Shown here in pieces: positions 24,986 to 37,685 of a stretch of 64,000 nucleotides of DNA (within the stretch, counting starts at the first letter, position 1; each line of letters opens with the position of its first letter). The DNA is from Apus apus (taxonomy: Eukaryota; Chordata; Aves; Apodiformes; Apodidae). The notes under the pieces were generated by a model that searched no databases, was not told the origin of the DNA, and worked only from the letters and a program-made list of their open reading frames with translations. Location: positions 48,369,905 to 48,433,904 of the forward strand of contig NC_067312.1 in the NCBI RefSeq assembly GCF_020740795.1, read 5' to 3'. Made by a program: the position numbers and the translations under genes.

Positions 24986-26025
24986 AGTGCTTAGGAGCTA
25001 TGTGCCAGATGAACATAGGTGTCCATAGGACAGATGATCCAAAACATCAATGTTCTTTTTAGTAGTGGGATTGTAACAAGCCTGGGAGAAGTGCTGAAGT
25101 GTAGCATGCAAGATCCCGGCCACCTAGTTTCTTTGAAAAGTGGAGGACACAAGAGTTGAGGACTTTTGAAAGTGTGTGGAGTTCCTGACACTGGTTTCTT
25201 TTCCACTAGGAATATTAAGGAATAAGATTTTGGGTGCTGCGCACCCCTCAGAATTGGGTTCCCTCCAGTACAAGGTGGGTAGCCGACTCTAGGGAGGGTG
25301 CCAATTATTGGGCATTAAGATTTAAGCTTTTTTAGTTGGTTGCAGAAGGAGGAGGATTGCAAAATTAAGAGGAAGGGAAGCAGAAATCCAGCTGAAGAGA
25401 CAAAAAAATGAAAACTGAAATAACCACAAGCAAGCTAAACACAGTTTCTTGCTTGTTGTTGTTGTTGAAATCACCAAAATGCTAGGATTCAGTAACAAAA
25501 AAAACTCAGCATGAAGGAAAAAGTGGAATATGATGAATATTGCATTAACATTAAGTTTACAAAAAGCTAAATTAAGCTTTTGATTAATTAATTAATCTCT
25601 ACATGAAACAAGCAAGCACACACAATCACAATAGGCCCTGCTATAATTGCTCTGGGTTGGTGAATGTGTCATTATTACTGTTACAAAGTTTCTAAATCAG
25701 ACCTTGACCAGAAATGTGTTTGGAAAGCAATTTTAGTTCAATGACAAAGGCCTTCCTCCTCAAGATTCATGTTTGCCACAAAGTGTTAAGTAGGGACTGT
25801 GGCCTTAGGCAATGAGCCTTCCTGTAGCAAAGAAGGGCTTTCAGATTTTAAGATCCCTACTTCGACTGATTTTGTTTTATGCTGCGACTACTTTCTTTTG
25901 CTGCTCTGGTCTGTTAAGCTAGAGCTGTTGTTTTCTTCGGTGTTTTGGCACTGTGTAGTAAGGCTTTGGTAGAGAGGCTTTGATAGCAGGGGAAGGGCCA
26001 CAGGGGCAATTCCTGTGAGAACCAC
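24986..26025. other. No feature recognised
   Basis: AT-rich sequence without a recognisable gene or repeat border. Confidence 0.45.
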
Positions 26026-26027
26026 AC

Positions 26028-27990
26028 AATCACAGAATCTTAGGGGTTGGAAGGGACCTCGAAAGATCATCTAGTCCAACCCCCCTGCCAGAGCAGAATC
26101 ACCTAGAGTACATCACACAGAAACGTGTCCAGGCGGGTTTTGAATGTCCCCAGTGAAGGAGACTCCACAACCTCTCTGGGCAGCCCGTTCCAGTGCTCTG
26201 TCACTCTCACAGGAATGAAGTTTTTTCTGATGTTTACGTGGAATCTTCTATGCTCCTCCTATGCACCCGTTGCCCCTTGTCCTATCACTGGTCATCACTG
26301 AGAAGAGCCTGGTGCCATCCTCCTGACCCTCACCCTTAATGTATTTATAAATATTGATGAGGTCGCCCCTCATTCTCTTCTCCAAGCTAAAGAGACCCAG
26401 CTCCCTCAGCCTTTCCTCATAAGGGAGATGTTCCACTCCCTTCATCATCTCTGTGGCTCTGCACTGGACTCTCTCAAACAGTTCCCTGTCTTTCCTGAAC
26501 TGAAGGGCCCAGAACTGGACACAAGATACCAGATGTGGCCACACCAAGGCAGAATAGAGGGGGAGGAGAACCTCCCTTGACCTACTAACCACACCCTTTC
26601 TAACACACCCCAGGATGCCATTGGCCTTCTTGGCCACAAGGGCACATTGCTGGCTCATGGCCATCCTCCTGTCCAGCAGCACCTCCAGGTCCCTCTCTCC
26701 TACACTGCTCTCAAGCAGGTCAGCCCCCAACCTGTACTGGTACATGGGGTTGTTCTTCCCCAGATGCAAGACTCTACACTTGCCCTTGTTGAATTTCATC
26801 AAGTTTCTCCCTGCCCAAGTCTCCAGCCTGTCCAGGTCTCGCTGAATGGCAACACAGCCTTCTGGTGTGTCAGCCACTCCTTCCAGTTTAGTGTCATCAG
26901 CAAACTTGCTGAGGGCACACTCTGTTCCCTCGTGCAGGTCATTGATGAAGATATTGAACAGTCCCAGTCCCAGTACCGACCCCTGAGGGACTGCACTAGT
27001 CACAGACCTCCAGCTAGATTCTGTCCCATTGACCACAACTCTCTGACTTCTTCCTTTCAACCAGTTCATGATCTGCCTCACTACCTGACCATCAAGAGCA
27101 CACTTCCTCAGTTTATCTATGAGGATGCTGTGGGAGACAGTGTCAAATGCTTTACTGAAATCAAGATAAACCACATCTACCACCCTACCATCATCTATCC
27201 ACCTAGTTACTTCCTCATAGAAGGCAATAAGGTTGGTCAAACATGACTTCCCCTTGGTAAAACCATGTTGACTGCTCTTAATGACCCCCTCATGCTTGGT
27301 ATGCCTAGACATAGCGACAAGAACAAGTTTTTCCATCACCTTTCCAGGGATGGAGGTGAGGCTGACCAGTCTATAGTTATCTCGGTCCTCCTTCTTGCCC
27401 TTCTTGTAGACTGGAGTGACATTTGCTTTCCTCCAGTCCTCAGGCACCTCTCCTGTTGCCCACGACTTACCAAAGATGATGGAGAGTGGCCTAGCAATGA
27501 CCTCTGCCAGCTCCCTCAGCACCCGTGGGTGTATTCCATCCAGACCCATTGATTTATGGATGTCCAGACTGCTTAACTGATCCCTAACCCAATCCTCATC
27601 TACCAAAGCAAACTCCTCCTTTATCCTGACTTCTTCTGGGGCTTTAAGGATCTGGGGCTCCTAAAAAGAGTCTGCAGCAGCATAGACGGAGGCAAAGAAG
27701 GCATTCAGTACCTCTGCCTTCTTTTTATCCTCTGTTACCAGGGCACCCACCTCATTCAGCAGTGGGCCTATATTGCCTCTGGTATTAGTTTTGTCAGTTA
27801 TGTATTTGAAGAAGCCCTTTCTATTGCCGTTGACCTCACTAGCAATGTTTAGTTCCAAGGAGGCCTTAGTTTTCCTAATTGCCTCCCTACATCCTCTGAC
27901 AACAGTCCTATATTCCTCTCAAGTGGCCAGCCCCTCCTTCCATGATCCATAGATTCTCTTAATTTCTGTTTCTTCTGCAAAATCTAGAAG
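26028..27990 (-). mobile_element. CR1, 2 kb, minus strand, with 3' end and long open RT frame
   Basis: Starts with the complement of a CR1 3' UTR (CACAGAATCTTAGGGGTTGG, CTCGAAAGATCATCTAGTCC). It continues through the whole reverse-transcriptase region into the linker upstream of RT near 27990. 5' truncated. The close match to the copy at 32.9-36.9 kb indicates the same young subfamily. Confidence 0.95.
26248..27606 (-). pseudogene. CR1 ORF2 partial: open 452-codon reverse transcriptase
   Basis: Uninterrupted frame holding all core RT landmarks: [68 protein letters not shown] (first catalytic D), [15 protein letters not shown] (catalytic DD), then [10 protein letters not shown] and [12 protein letters not shown]. 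The endonuclease half is missing because the insertion is 5' truncated, so it has no promoter or start of its own. In this segment it is the least damaged RT in the window. Confidence 0.9.
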
Positions 27991-28914
27991 TGGCAAGAAT
28001 TGTCCAGAAGAGCTATCCACTGTGTTGCTTAAACAAAAGTTGTGAAAATAATTTCTTCATTCCAAAACATAGTTTTGATAGCTTGGATGAGTTTTTATGT
28101 AGAACTTAATCTTTTTTTTTGGCCAATGAGAACATTCAGTCCAGCAAAAAAATAAATAAATATTGAAATCAGATAAATGAAGGATGGATTTTGGAACATA
28201 ATTTCCAGAAGTGCAGGAACTGGAAGCACAACAGATTTGGTTTAGAATGGGTTTTGTCCTGCATTCTTTGCAGATGAAGAAACAAAACTTTAGAGTGTAA
28301 TAAAACTCAATCAGAGTGCAAGAGACAGCTCAAAGAGATGCAGCAGCCCCTAAGAAGAGAGGCAGGTTTTATTCAGGTTTCTATTTGGAGTAGTGTTAGA
28401 TTAAGTGCTTCTTTCCAATTAATGTAGAGGTCAGTTATGGAGCTAGCCTGCAAATGGGATCATAAATACTAAAACTGATGAAGTCTGGTACTAGCTTGCT
28501 GAGAAAAAAAATCACACATACTTGGCAAGTTTTCTTTCTCCCACAGAAAATGTCTTTTCTTAAATGTTTTAATTTCATTTCATTTTTAGAAACCTCAAAA
28601 TATCTGAAAACATTTTTGTTTGTTCTCTGTTTCTAAGTCAGTCAAACTCACTCAAAATAAGATGTGTAATTTACGTTAAAAATCCTTCTGCATTATATTT
28701 TGCAAAGATGTTTCTCATGGTATATTTTATCTACAAAAGAATGTATTAATGTTGATTTTTTTGTTTGTATAATGATAAAGCAGAATCCTGCTTTGAAGGC
28801 AAGGATTTATCATGGGATAAAATTAAACAGAGGAAAATAGCACAGGTGTTTCCTGTACCGCCTTATTTTTAGTACACTGTAAAGTTAGGCTATTTTATTA
28901 GAAATGTAAACATG
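27991..28914. other. No feature recognised
   Basis: AT-rich sequence, no supportable feature. Confidence 0.45.
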
Positions 28915-29070
28915 TAGAACAAATGATCTTGAAAGAGAGCTCTAGAGGTCACCATTCCTCTTTGAACCGCTGCTTAAAGCAGAATGAGCTGGGACGTCAA
29001 ACCAGGATGCTTATGATTTTTTCTGGTCTAGTCTTGAAAACTTCCAGTGTTGGAGGGCCTAATATTCTAA
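28915..29070 (-). mobile_element. Old diverged CR1 3' fragment, minus strand
   Basis: The order CTAGAGGTCACC, CTGGTCTAGTCTTGAAAAC, TCCAGTGTTGGAGGGCC follows the complement of CR1-type 3' UTRs, with many substitutions. Without an alignment this is a moderate call. Confidence 0.5.
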
Positions 29071-32000
29071 TATTCTCTGACCAGCTTCTTTTACATATGT
29101 ATGGAGGGTGTGACGTCCATACCAAATTTATTTGAAGATAGTTGATATTACATGGGATTTTTTATTTATTAGCATGATAAAAAAGATAATGACATCACAA
29201 TACAAATGTAAGTTACACTTAGCAAAATTCAGCAATTGCATTACGCAGTTCAATCACAATACCAATACGATTATTATAGCCTTTGCCCATCTCCTCTGAG
29301 CATTATTCCATTACAGGGAATTTCTGATAGGGCTGAGTTTAGAGCATATCTACCTGCTTAGGTGTGCTGCAGGGTGGTTATGTGTTCCACGGGCTGAAGT
29401 GGTCCTCTCCATGGGCTGCAGTGAGACATTTGCTTTGGAGCCTGGAACACTGTCTTCCCTGACCTTAACGTCTGCAGAATTGTTTCCTACCTTTTTTTTT
29501 TTTTTTTTTTTTTTTTTCCACTCCTCACTCTCATATCTATTTACCCTTTTAAAAATATATTTTCACAGAGGAACCAGCTTTGCCTGACAGTTGATCCATT
29601 TTTGAGCTGGCTGGAACCAGCTGTGTCTGACATGGGGACAGAGCCTGGTCTCGTCTCACAGGGGTCACCCCTGTGGCTGCCCCCACTACCAAAACTTTGC
29701 CATCTAAACACAGTATAGAAATGTAAGGTAAGTAGTAGTATTGGACTGTTAGAGACATGAAAAATAAGTGTTGTGAGATTCAAAGCTTGGAAAATTCAAA
29801 CTTCAGTTGAATGAGTTGCACAAACCTCCAAGCTCAAAAGACTTCAGAAGGTTCTTAGTCAGCAGCATAGTTGGGAAGGTCTCAGCATCTACAGCCCTGA
29901 ACTCTTCATACCATACAGTGTAAGAGTGAGGCATTTTGCTAAGAACAACCAAACAGGAACACATGCTAGTGTTTTGAAATTGTGTATGTTTCCTCTTTCC
30001 AGTGCAGGATGGTTCTCACTAGGCCAAGTGCTGGACCTGACCCCTTATGTTCAACATAAGAGCCCCAACATCCATCTTCAGCAAGATGTTATACATCTGT
30101 AAATTAGTTACTGTATTATGGAAGGGAAAAAAATTACCTAAGGTATCTTCTTTACTTTGTCCAAATAAATGTACAAATAAACCTGGTTTTGCTTATGTTA
30201 GACTGGGGCACACAGAAAGAAGAAAACTCTCAAAATCAGAAGGTCTGTATTGATCAACTGCTGGTCTAGAACCAAATTTGTTCTCTTCATGTTCTGGTTT
30301 ATTACGTTTGCATTAACTCATTTATTATAATTAACTCATTAACTCATATTAACTCATAATTTAATGGCTCATACCTGCTAATTCTGCTGTTTCTGTTTCC
30401 ATGACTAGCTCAGAGGAAGCTACTGCAATTGCAGACAGTGTTCTGTGTTGGCAGGGTAATGGGCACAGTAAGAAACAGTGAGATCCTTGTGGCTCTTTCT
30501 AGATCTCAATAAGAGAGGCCAGCCAACAAATGGCTTCATAAAGTATTTGTTTTAATAAGAAAGTAAATATAGAAAATGAGTAAATTTTACATCCCTTCAG
30601 ATGCTGAAAATGTTGAGTTTGTGCAGCACTGAACGGACCACAGATGGATTTTCCCACCATGGGCAGGATCTGCACAGTGTGCTGTGCACACAGGTCCCTT
30701 CAGCACTGTCATGATACATTGACAGTGCTGTGTGGTGATTGTTGGAAGACTCTCCATCAAGTCATGTGAAGCTACTGGTGGCCTGTGTTGCATGCTGATG
30801 TTACAAACTATGTTTGCTCTTGCAGTGTTTGTGTCCAGGTGAAGAGAAAGCCACTGAGGCTACTGGACCCTGCTGACTCCTGAGTGGCCATGTAAAATTA
30901 TTGCAGTGTATTTTATTGTGGATTTTCCTACATCTCAGGGGAGTACAGCGGTCCTTTTGGTGGTAGACTTGTTTAGATTGCAATTTTTATTCCACTGAAG
31001 AACCTGCCCTCAGCCCCTCAGATGGCACATTTTTTGCTGCATCATGTGTGTCATTGCCATGGCCTGCAGGACACTGTAGTGAGAAAAGGACCAGTTTTCT
31101 GCCCGGCTCTGGAGGCACAACTTGATGTTTCTACTCCATATGACCCACAGAGTCTGAGGGATCACGTTAACCAAATCTTCAAACAGTATCTCCATTGTTA
31201 CCATCAGGATGACTGGGCCTCTGTTGCTGTTGACATAATTTCCTTGCAGCAGTTGTGTCTTCTCTTCCATGTAGCAGACCCTTGTGAAACCACGGTGTGG
31301 TTTTCATCCCTGTCATCACGCAGATGCTCCAGCATTTTTCCAGTGGCTCTACCCTGCTGATACCCTTGAGTAACTGCCACACATACATTTGTTTCTTCAA
31401 GAGCTGATGGGAAAAGCAAAAGGTGCTTACTAAGAGGATGTTGACAAATGTTGACAACTGGCATGAGACTTTGCATTTGAGGACTATGGTTGTTCAGAAA
31501 ATGTCTATTTAGTGCGTCCATCTTCCAGTTGGACCAGAGTTAAAACGAAGGCATCTGTCTTGACTATGCTATTAACTAACAGCCACCTACTTCACTCTAT
31601 AAACATTATTATCATGGTGCACCAAATTTGATCTCTTCCTTAATCACAGCTAGACTGCACAGCAGATGACCCTCCTCTTGAGCAGGGATGCCTCACAAGG
31701 TTTGAGATTCCTTGCCTGAGACTAAGAGATCATTTCTTTCCCAAAACAGAGAGATCCCTTACCCATGATAGACCCTCAGTAAGTGACTGATTGCATGCTG
31801 AATTAATACTAATGAAATGTTACTAATCAATGCAGCTACTCAATGTTAATATGAACATTGTATAGATAATTCGATTAGGCATAAACCATGGTCCAAGTCT
31901 GAGAATAAGATTAGACCTAGCCACTCCTAGGCTCCATAAGGAGTTTGGAAAGCAGGAGGGTCCTGAACCCCATGATCCAGGAGGGTCTTCCTTACTGTTT

Positions 32001-32510
32001 GTGTCTCCAGTTTCAGTGTAAAACATTTTAACTCAGTTTGCTTTTATTTTAGTAAAAATATTTTTTCCTCCTGACTTGTTCGCTTTTTGTTCCTTCAGCT
32101 CATGAAAATAAAAAAATGCTGGAGGTTACTATTACCAACAAGCACCCTGAACCTTGAACTGCCCAGTAACTTGTCTTCAGTGGCATATATTCTCAGCTAA
32201 TTTAAATTCTTTGCAGCTCTTACAGTATGCCATGAGCCTTCGAAGGAAAAATATAAACAAACACTTGCAAATATAAATTTGTAAAGCAATGTCAGATCTC
32301 TAAATCTAAGTCCAACATGAAAATGGCCTGATTATCACAGACGGTTTTCATCTCACCCACTAAACTCTTAAGGAAGCCATAGGTGCTTGTCTTCTCTTCA
32401 GATGACCTCTGACAGGCAACTTGGTGTTACCCAAGGTGCATCAATCTTCTGGCATAGCCAGATAGCTAGGAATACAGATTTACTACTGAGCAGTGCTTTT
32501 CATGTGATTT
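29071..32510. other. No gene assigned; poly-T and unplaced open frames
   Basis: Contains a poly-T run at 29492-29518. Minus-strand open frames cluster between 30.6 and 31.5 kb with no recognised domain. The rest is unremarkable AT-rich sequence. Confidence 0.4.
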
Positions 32511-32655
32511 TAATTTTTTTTTTTTTTTTTTTTGTGGTTGTGTTTGTTTGGTTTGGTTTTGGGTTTTTTGGTGTGTAGGGGTTTTTTTTGGTTTGTTTTT
32601 TTTTTGTTTGTTTGTTTTTTTTTGTTGGGGTTTTTTTGTGTGGGTTTTTTTTAAA
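32511..32655. repeat. T/G-only low-complexity tract
   Basis: About 145 bp made almost entirely of T and G (T runs, TTTG and GGTTTGG words) on the plus strand. Confidence 0.9.
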
Positions 32656-33029
32656 ATAAATTATATTTTCTTTTCAACTTTTTTTCCGTAGCAGTTACTC
32701 ATAATGTAGGTATCTGTCAGAAGCAAGGAACTGTCATAATCACAGATACAGGGAGCAATAAAGGTGATGGAATTGCAGAGGGACCATTTATCAATTGCTT
32801 TCAGCCTTCAGTCCCTACACCCTTGTAGGAAGTGAACTAGACAAAAGGCAACATTTTCAACTTAATTTACACAATGCCAGGAGATTAAAACAACATAGAG
32901 TGAGTCCTAAAAGCTGAGCATGCGGCAGCGCAGAGCGGAGAGCAGCAGGAGCAGGGAGTGGCGCAAGGGCACGTGGAGAGCGGCGCGAGGGGAGGCAGGG
33001 AAAAGAAGACACCGGTAGCTTTCTCTAGC

Positions 33030-34103
33030 ATGGTGACAACACGCCCTAAAACCATATTGAAAAAGGACGTGGGAACTCAGACGGAGGTTCCGAGTAGGCA
33101 CGCAGCTGTGCAGGTCTCTGGCTGCAGCGAATGCCTGAGCCTGGCACTGGTACCAGAGGGAGCCAGTGGCACCGCGTGTGTGCGGTGTGAGCAAATCAAT
33201 GATCTCCTTAGACAGGTGGTTAAACTGATGGAGGAGGTTGAAAGACTAAGAACTATCAGAGAATGTGAGAGCGAAATAGATTGGTGGAGCCAAACCCTGA
33301 GGCAAGGGCAGAAAGAAGAGGTTATTGAACAAGTGATGGATCCCCTCCCCTCCTGTCCTCAGACAGAAGGAGAGAACGTTAGGGACATGGAGGAATGGAG
33401 GGAGGTCCGTCCTCGGAGAGGCAAGAAAAAACCCTCCCAACCCCCTCCACCCTCCGAATTGCCCTTGAAGAATAGGTATGAGGCCTTGGAACTTCAAGGA
33501 CAGGAAAACGAAGTTGGAGTGGTAGATGTGTCTAGTGAAGCACCTAGGACTTGTTGCTCAGCTCCACGCCTTAGGATTTCTTCAAATAAGAAGGAAAGGA
33601 GGGTAATTGTGGTGGGAGACTCCCTTCTGAGGGGAACAGAAGGGCCCATCTGTCAAGCAGACCCATCCCACAGGGAGGTCTGCTGCCTCCCTGGGGCTCG
33701 CATTAGAGATGTTAAAAGGAAACTCCCTAATCTTGTAAATTCCTCCAGTTACTACCCACTGCTGATTTTTCAGGTTGGCAGTGATGAAATAATTACAAGA
33801 AATGTAAGGGCAATGAAGAGAGACTTCAGGGCCCTGGGACGGCTGGTTAGGCGGTCTGGAGCGCAAGTAGTGTTTGCCTCCATACCTCCTGTAAGAATGG
33901 GTGGAGAGATAAACAGGAAGAGTTTACTTATCAATGAATGGCTACGAGACTGGTGCCAAAGGCAGGGCTTTGGTTTTTTTGATCATGGGCTGCTCTATGA
34001 GACACCTGGCCTGATGGTGGCAGGTGGGATGCACCTGTCCCAGAGGGGGAAAAGGCTTTTGGGGCAGGACTTAGCAGGGCTCATTGAGAGAGCTTTAAAC
34101 TAG
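33030..34103 (+). CDS. CR1 ORF1 protein with SGNH-hydrolase-like domain
   Basis: 357 codons, intact. CR1 ORF1 proteins carry an esterase-like (SGNH/GDSL) domain and probably act as RNA chaperones in the retrotransposition particle. The N-terminal part has a Cys-rich stretch (CSECLSL...CVRCEQ) followed by a probable coiled coil (INDLLRQVVKLMEEVERLR). The C-terminal domain has VVVGDSLLRG (block I Ser), LIFQVGSDEI and a block V-like GMHLSQRGKRLLG with a His. The start at 33030 (MVTTRPKT) was chosen over an in-frame ATG at 32958 because the latter lies in the GC-rich leader. The usual GTND-type block III reads VGSDE here. Confidence 0.9.
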   Translation: MVTTRPKTILKKDVGTQTEVPSRHAAVQVSGCSECLSLALVPEGASGTACVRCEQINDLLRQVVKLMEEVERLRTIRECESEIDWWSQTLRQGQKEEVIEQVMDPLPSCPQTEGENVRDMEEWREVRPRRGKKKPSQPPPPSELPLKNRYEALELQGQENEVGVVDVSSEAPRTCCSAPRLRISSNKKERRVIVVGDSLLRGTEGPICQADPSHREVCCLPGARIRDVKRKLPNLVNSSSYYPLLIFQVGSDEIITRNVRAMKRDFRALGRLVRRSGAQVVFASIPPVRMGGEINRKSLLINEWLRDWCQRQGFGFFDHGLLYETPGLMVAGGMHLSQRGKRLLGQDLAGLIERALN

Positions 34104-34105
34104 AT

Positions 34106-36837
34106 GTGAAGGGGGAAGGGGAGAAAACTGGGTCTGTTAGGGACAAGCCCAAGAGGAACATACCAGGGCCTGAAGGGGGGTGGTCTAAGGAGGATTTGGT
34201 CCCACCAGTGTGCTCTGCTTGCTTCCTGAAATGCCTGTACACCAATGCACACAGCATGGGGAATGAACAGGAAGAGTTAGAGGTCTGTGTGCCGTCCAAG
34301 GGTTATGATCTGGTAGCAATAACAGAGACATGGTGGGACAGCTCACATGACTGGAATGTGGCCATGGATGGCTGTGTGCTTTTTAGGAAAGATTGGTCGG
34401 TGAAGCGAGGTGGTGGAGTTGCTCTTTATGTGAGAGAGCAGCTAGAATGTATCGAGTTTTGTGCAGGGGCTGATGAGGGGCAAGTTGAAAGTTTGTGGGT
34501 AAGAGTTAAAGGGCAGGGTGGTATGGATGATGCAGTTGTGGGGGTCTACTACAGACCTCCTGATCAAGATGAGGAAGTTGATGAGGCTTTCTACAGGCAG
34601 CTGAAAGCAGCCTCACAACTACAGTCCTTGGTCCTCATGGGAGATTTTAACTATCCCGATATCTGCTGGAAGACTTACACAGCCAGCCTTTCACAGTCTA
34701 GGAGGTTCCTCCAGTGCATTGATGACAACTTCTTAATGCAAATGGTGGACAAGCTGACTAGAAGAGGAGCGCTGCTGGATCTTGTGCTCACCAGCAAGGA
34801 GGGCCTTGTTGAAGCAGTGGTGGTCAATGGCAGCCTTGGCTGCAGTGACCACGAGATGGTGGAGTTCAGGATCCTGTGTGGAAGGAACAGAATACCCAGC
34901 AGGACCAGAACCCTGGACTTCCACAGAGCAAACTTCGGCCTCTTCAATCAATTGTTAAGGGAAGTCCCATGGGACAGGGTGCTAGAAGGTAAAGGGGCTC
35001 AAGATAGCTGGTCAACATTCAAGGACCACTTCTTGCAAGCACAGGATCAGTGTGTCCCAATGGGTAGAAAATCCAGTAAGGGAGCTAGGAGACCAGTGTG
35101 GTTAAAAAAGGAACTGCTGGGCAAACTCAAGTGGAAACGGAAAATCTATAGATCATGGAAGGAGGGGCTGGTTACTTGGGAGGAATATAGGAATGTTGTC
35201 AGAGAATGTAGGGAGGCAACTAGGAAAGCTAAGGCCTCCTTGGAACTTAACCTTGCAAGTCGGGTTAAGGGTAATAGAAAGGGCTTTTTCAAATACATAG
35301 CTGACAAAATTAATACCAGAGGCAATATAGGCCCACTGTTGAATGAGGTGGGTGCCCTGGTGACAGAGGATATAAAGAAGGCAGAGGTGCTGAATGCCTT
35401 CTTTGCCTCTGTCTTTACTCCTGCAGGCTTTCCCCATGAGCCCCAGTTTCATATAGCCCCAGAAGAAGTCAAGATAAAGGAGGAGTTTGCCAAGGTAGAT
35501 GAGGATTGGGTTAGGGATCAGTTGAGTAGTCTGGACATCCATAAATCGGTGGGTCTGGATGAAATGCATCCAAGGGTGCTGAGGGAGCTGGTAGAGGTCA
35601 TTGCTAGTCCACTCTCCATCATCTTCAGCAAGTCATGGGTAACAGGAGAGGTGCCTGAGGACTGGAGGATAGCAAATGTCACTCCAGTCTACAAGAAGGG
35701 CAAGAAGGTGAACCCGGGTAACTATAGACTGGTCAGCCTCACCTCCATCCCTGGAAAGGTGATGGAACAACTTGTCCTTGGCACTATCTCTAGGCATATC
35801 AAGGACATGGGGGTCATCAAGAGCAGTCAACGTGGTTTTACCAAGGGTAAGTCATGTTTGACTAACCTTATAGCCTTCTATGAGGAAATTACTAGGTGGA
35901 TAGATGATGGTAGAGCGGTGGATGTGGTCTATCTTGATTTCAGTAAAGCATTTGACATCGTCTCCCACAGCATCCTTGTAGATAAGTTGATCAAGTATGG
36001 GTTTGATGATCAGGCAGTGAGGTGGATCAAGAACTGGTTGAAAGGAAGAAGTCAGAGTTGTAGTCAATGGGGCAGAATCTAGTTGGAGGCTGTGCTGCCA
36101 TTCAGAGAGACTTAGACAGGCTGGAGAGTTGGGCGAGGAAAAACCTGATGAAGTTCAACAAGGGCAAGTGTAGAGTTCTGCATTTGGGGAAGAAAAACGC
36201 CATGTACCAGTACAGGTTGGGGGCAGACCTGCTGGAGAGCAGTGTGGGAGAGAGGGACCTGGGAGTCCTGGTGAACAGGAGGATGACCAAGAGCCAGCAG
36301 TGTGCCCTTGTGGCTAAGAAGGCCAATGGCATCCTGGGGTGCATTAGTAAGGGTGTGGTTAGTCTGTCAAGAGAGGTTCTCCTCTCCCTCTATTCTGCAT
36401 TGGTGAGGCCGCATCTGGAGTATTGTGTCCAGTTCTGGGCCCCTCAGTTCAAGAAGGACAGGGAAGTGCTTGAAAGAGTCCAGCGCAGAGCCACAGAGAT
36501 GATGAAGGGAGTGGAACATCTCCCTTCTGAGGAAAGGCTGAGGGAGCTGGGTCTCTTTAGTTTGGAGAAAAGGAGACTGAGGGGTGACCTCATCAATGTT
36601 TACAAATACGTAAAGGGTGAGTGTCAAGAAGATGGAGTTAAGCTTTTTTCAGTGATGACCAGTGATAGGACAAGGAGTAATGGATACAAATTGGAGCATA
36701 GGAGGTTTAAGGTGAATATCAGATATTTTTTTTTTACTGTGAGAGTGACAGAGCACTGGAACAGAGAGGTTGTGGAGTCTTCTTCACTGGAGACATTCAA
36801 AACCCGCCTAGACGCCTTCCTGTGTGATGTACTCTAG
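34106..36837 (+). pseudogene. CR1 ORF2 (endonuclease-reverse transcriptase), inactivated by a deletion
   Basis: The first open part, 34106-36082, has the endonuclease (YTNAHSMGNEQE, LVAITETWWD, LVLMGDFNYPDICW, LGCSDHEMVEF) and the front of RT ([44 protein letters not shown]). The frame resumes at 36067-36837 in another phase at [14 protein letters not shown] and runs to the normal C-terminus. Compared with the copy at 26.2-27.6 kb, about 49 codons plus a frame change are missing, including the FADD catalytic motif. The frame starts with GTG at 34106; the overlapping ATG at 34104 is followed by a stop, and the first in-frame ATG is near 34257. Confidence 0.92.
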
Positions 36838-36918
36838 GTGACCCTGCTCTGGCAGGGGGGTTGGACTATATGATCTTTCGAGGTCCCTTCCAACCCCTAG
36901 GATTCTATGATTCTATGA

Positions 36919-37653
36919 AATATCTCAAGCATTCTCTAGGGAAGGCAGGCCTTCAAAGATGAAGAGGTAGGCTTGATACCAATCATTTTTTACCCCATGG
37001 AAAAGATTTAGTTAAGATACTGCTGAATATAGGCTGCCAAAACAAAAGTAAACATAAATCATTGCAGATGCTTTAAGCCCTTATTTAGAGCTTTGAACAA
37101 TTAAAGAAATATTTTATTGAAACTGTGGTAATAGTTCTCTTAAGGTTTGAAAAAAGAGCAAATTATTCACTTTTATCAATTACTGATACCACTAAACTGT
37201 AACTAAACCCTGTACATACGTTATACATGTAATGACTATATTATAGTGAAAAGGATCTGTAAAATTTTGGACACTGATTTATTTTTTTATCATACTGTAG
37301 AAACTCTAACTTTTTAACAACTCCAGCAAAGCTGGACTTTCAATTCTGTTCAATTCTGTTATAAATGATGTTATACAAAACTACACTGAAACCCTTATTC
37401 TTCTAATGTTGGACAGATTCAAGTAAGTTCTCCTGTGAAATTATCTCCACACCTAACTTCATCTGTATGAATAGTTCCCATTGTATTATCTTAAAACTGG
37501 TTTTAACAGGAAAATCCAGATATTTAAGGTTCTGTACATGTAATGAAGCATGATTTTATTTTAGCTCTCCTTCTTCACAGGAATGTATCATATTAATTAA
37601 GGATTTTGGATTGGAAAAAATTAAGAATGGTGAAAGTAACTGATGTGAATCCC

Positions 37654-37685
<32 letters not shown>

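Larger units (their letters stand above)
32905..36918 (+). mobile_element. Nearly full-length CR1 retrotransposon
   Basis: A 4.0 kb plus-strand element. It has a GC-rich 5' UTR (GGCAGCGCAGAGCGGAGAGC near 32924), ORF1 at 33030-34103, ORF2 starting 2-3 bp later, a 3' UTR (TCTTTCGAGGTCCCTTCCAA) and a terminal ATTCTATG octamer ending near 36918. Length and organisation match a complete avian CR1. One small deletion in ORF2 near 36085 inactivates it. Confidence 0.95.

Noticed and set aside
30587-31521. Cluster of minus-strand open frames
   Set aside because: Considered a degraded transposase or processed pseudogene, but no domain, terminal repeats or target duplication could be recognised.
37654-37682. 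A29 run as the tail of a processed pseudogene
   Set aside because: No coding or known SINE sequence upstream; CR1 elements do not end in poly-A.
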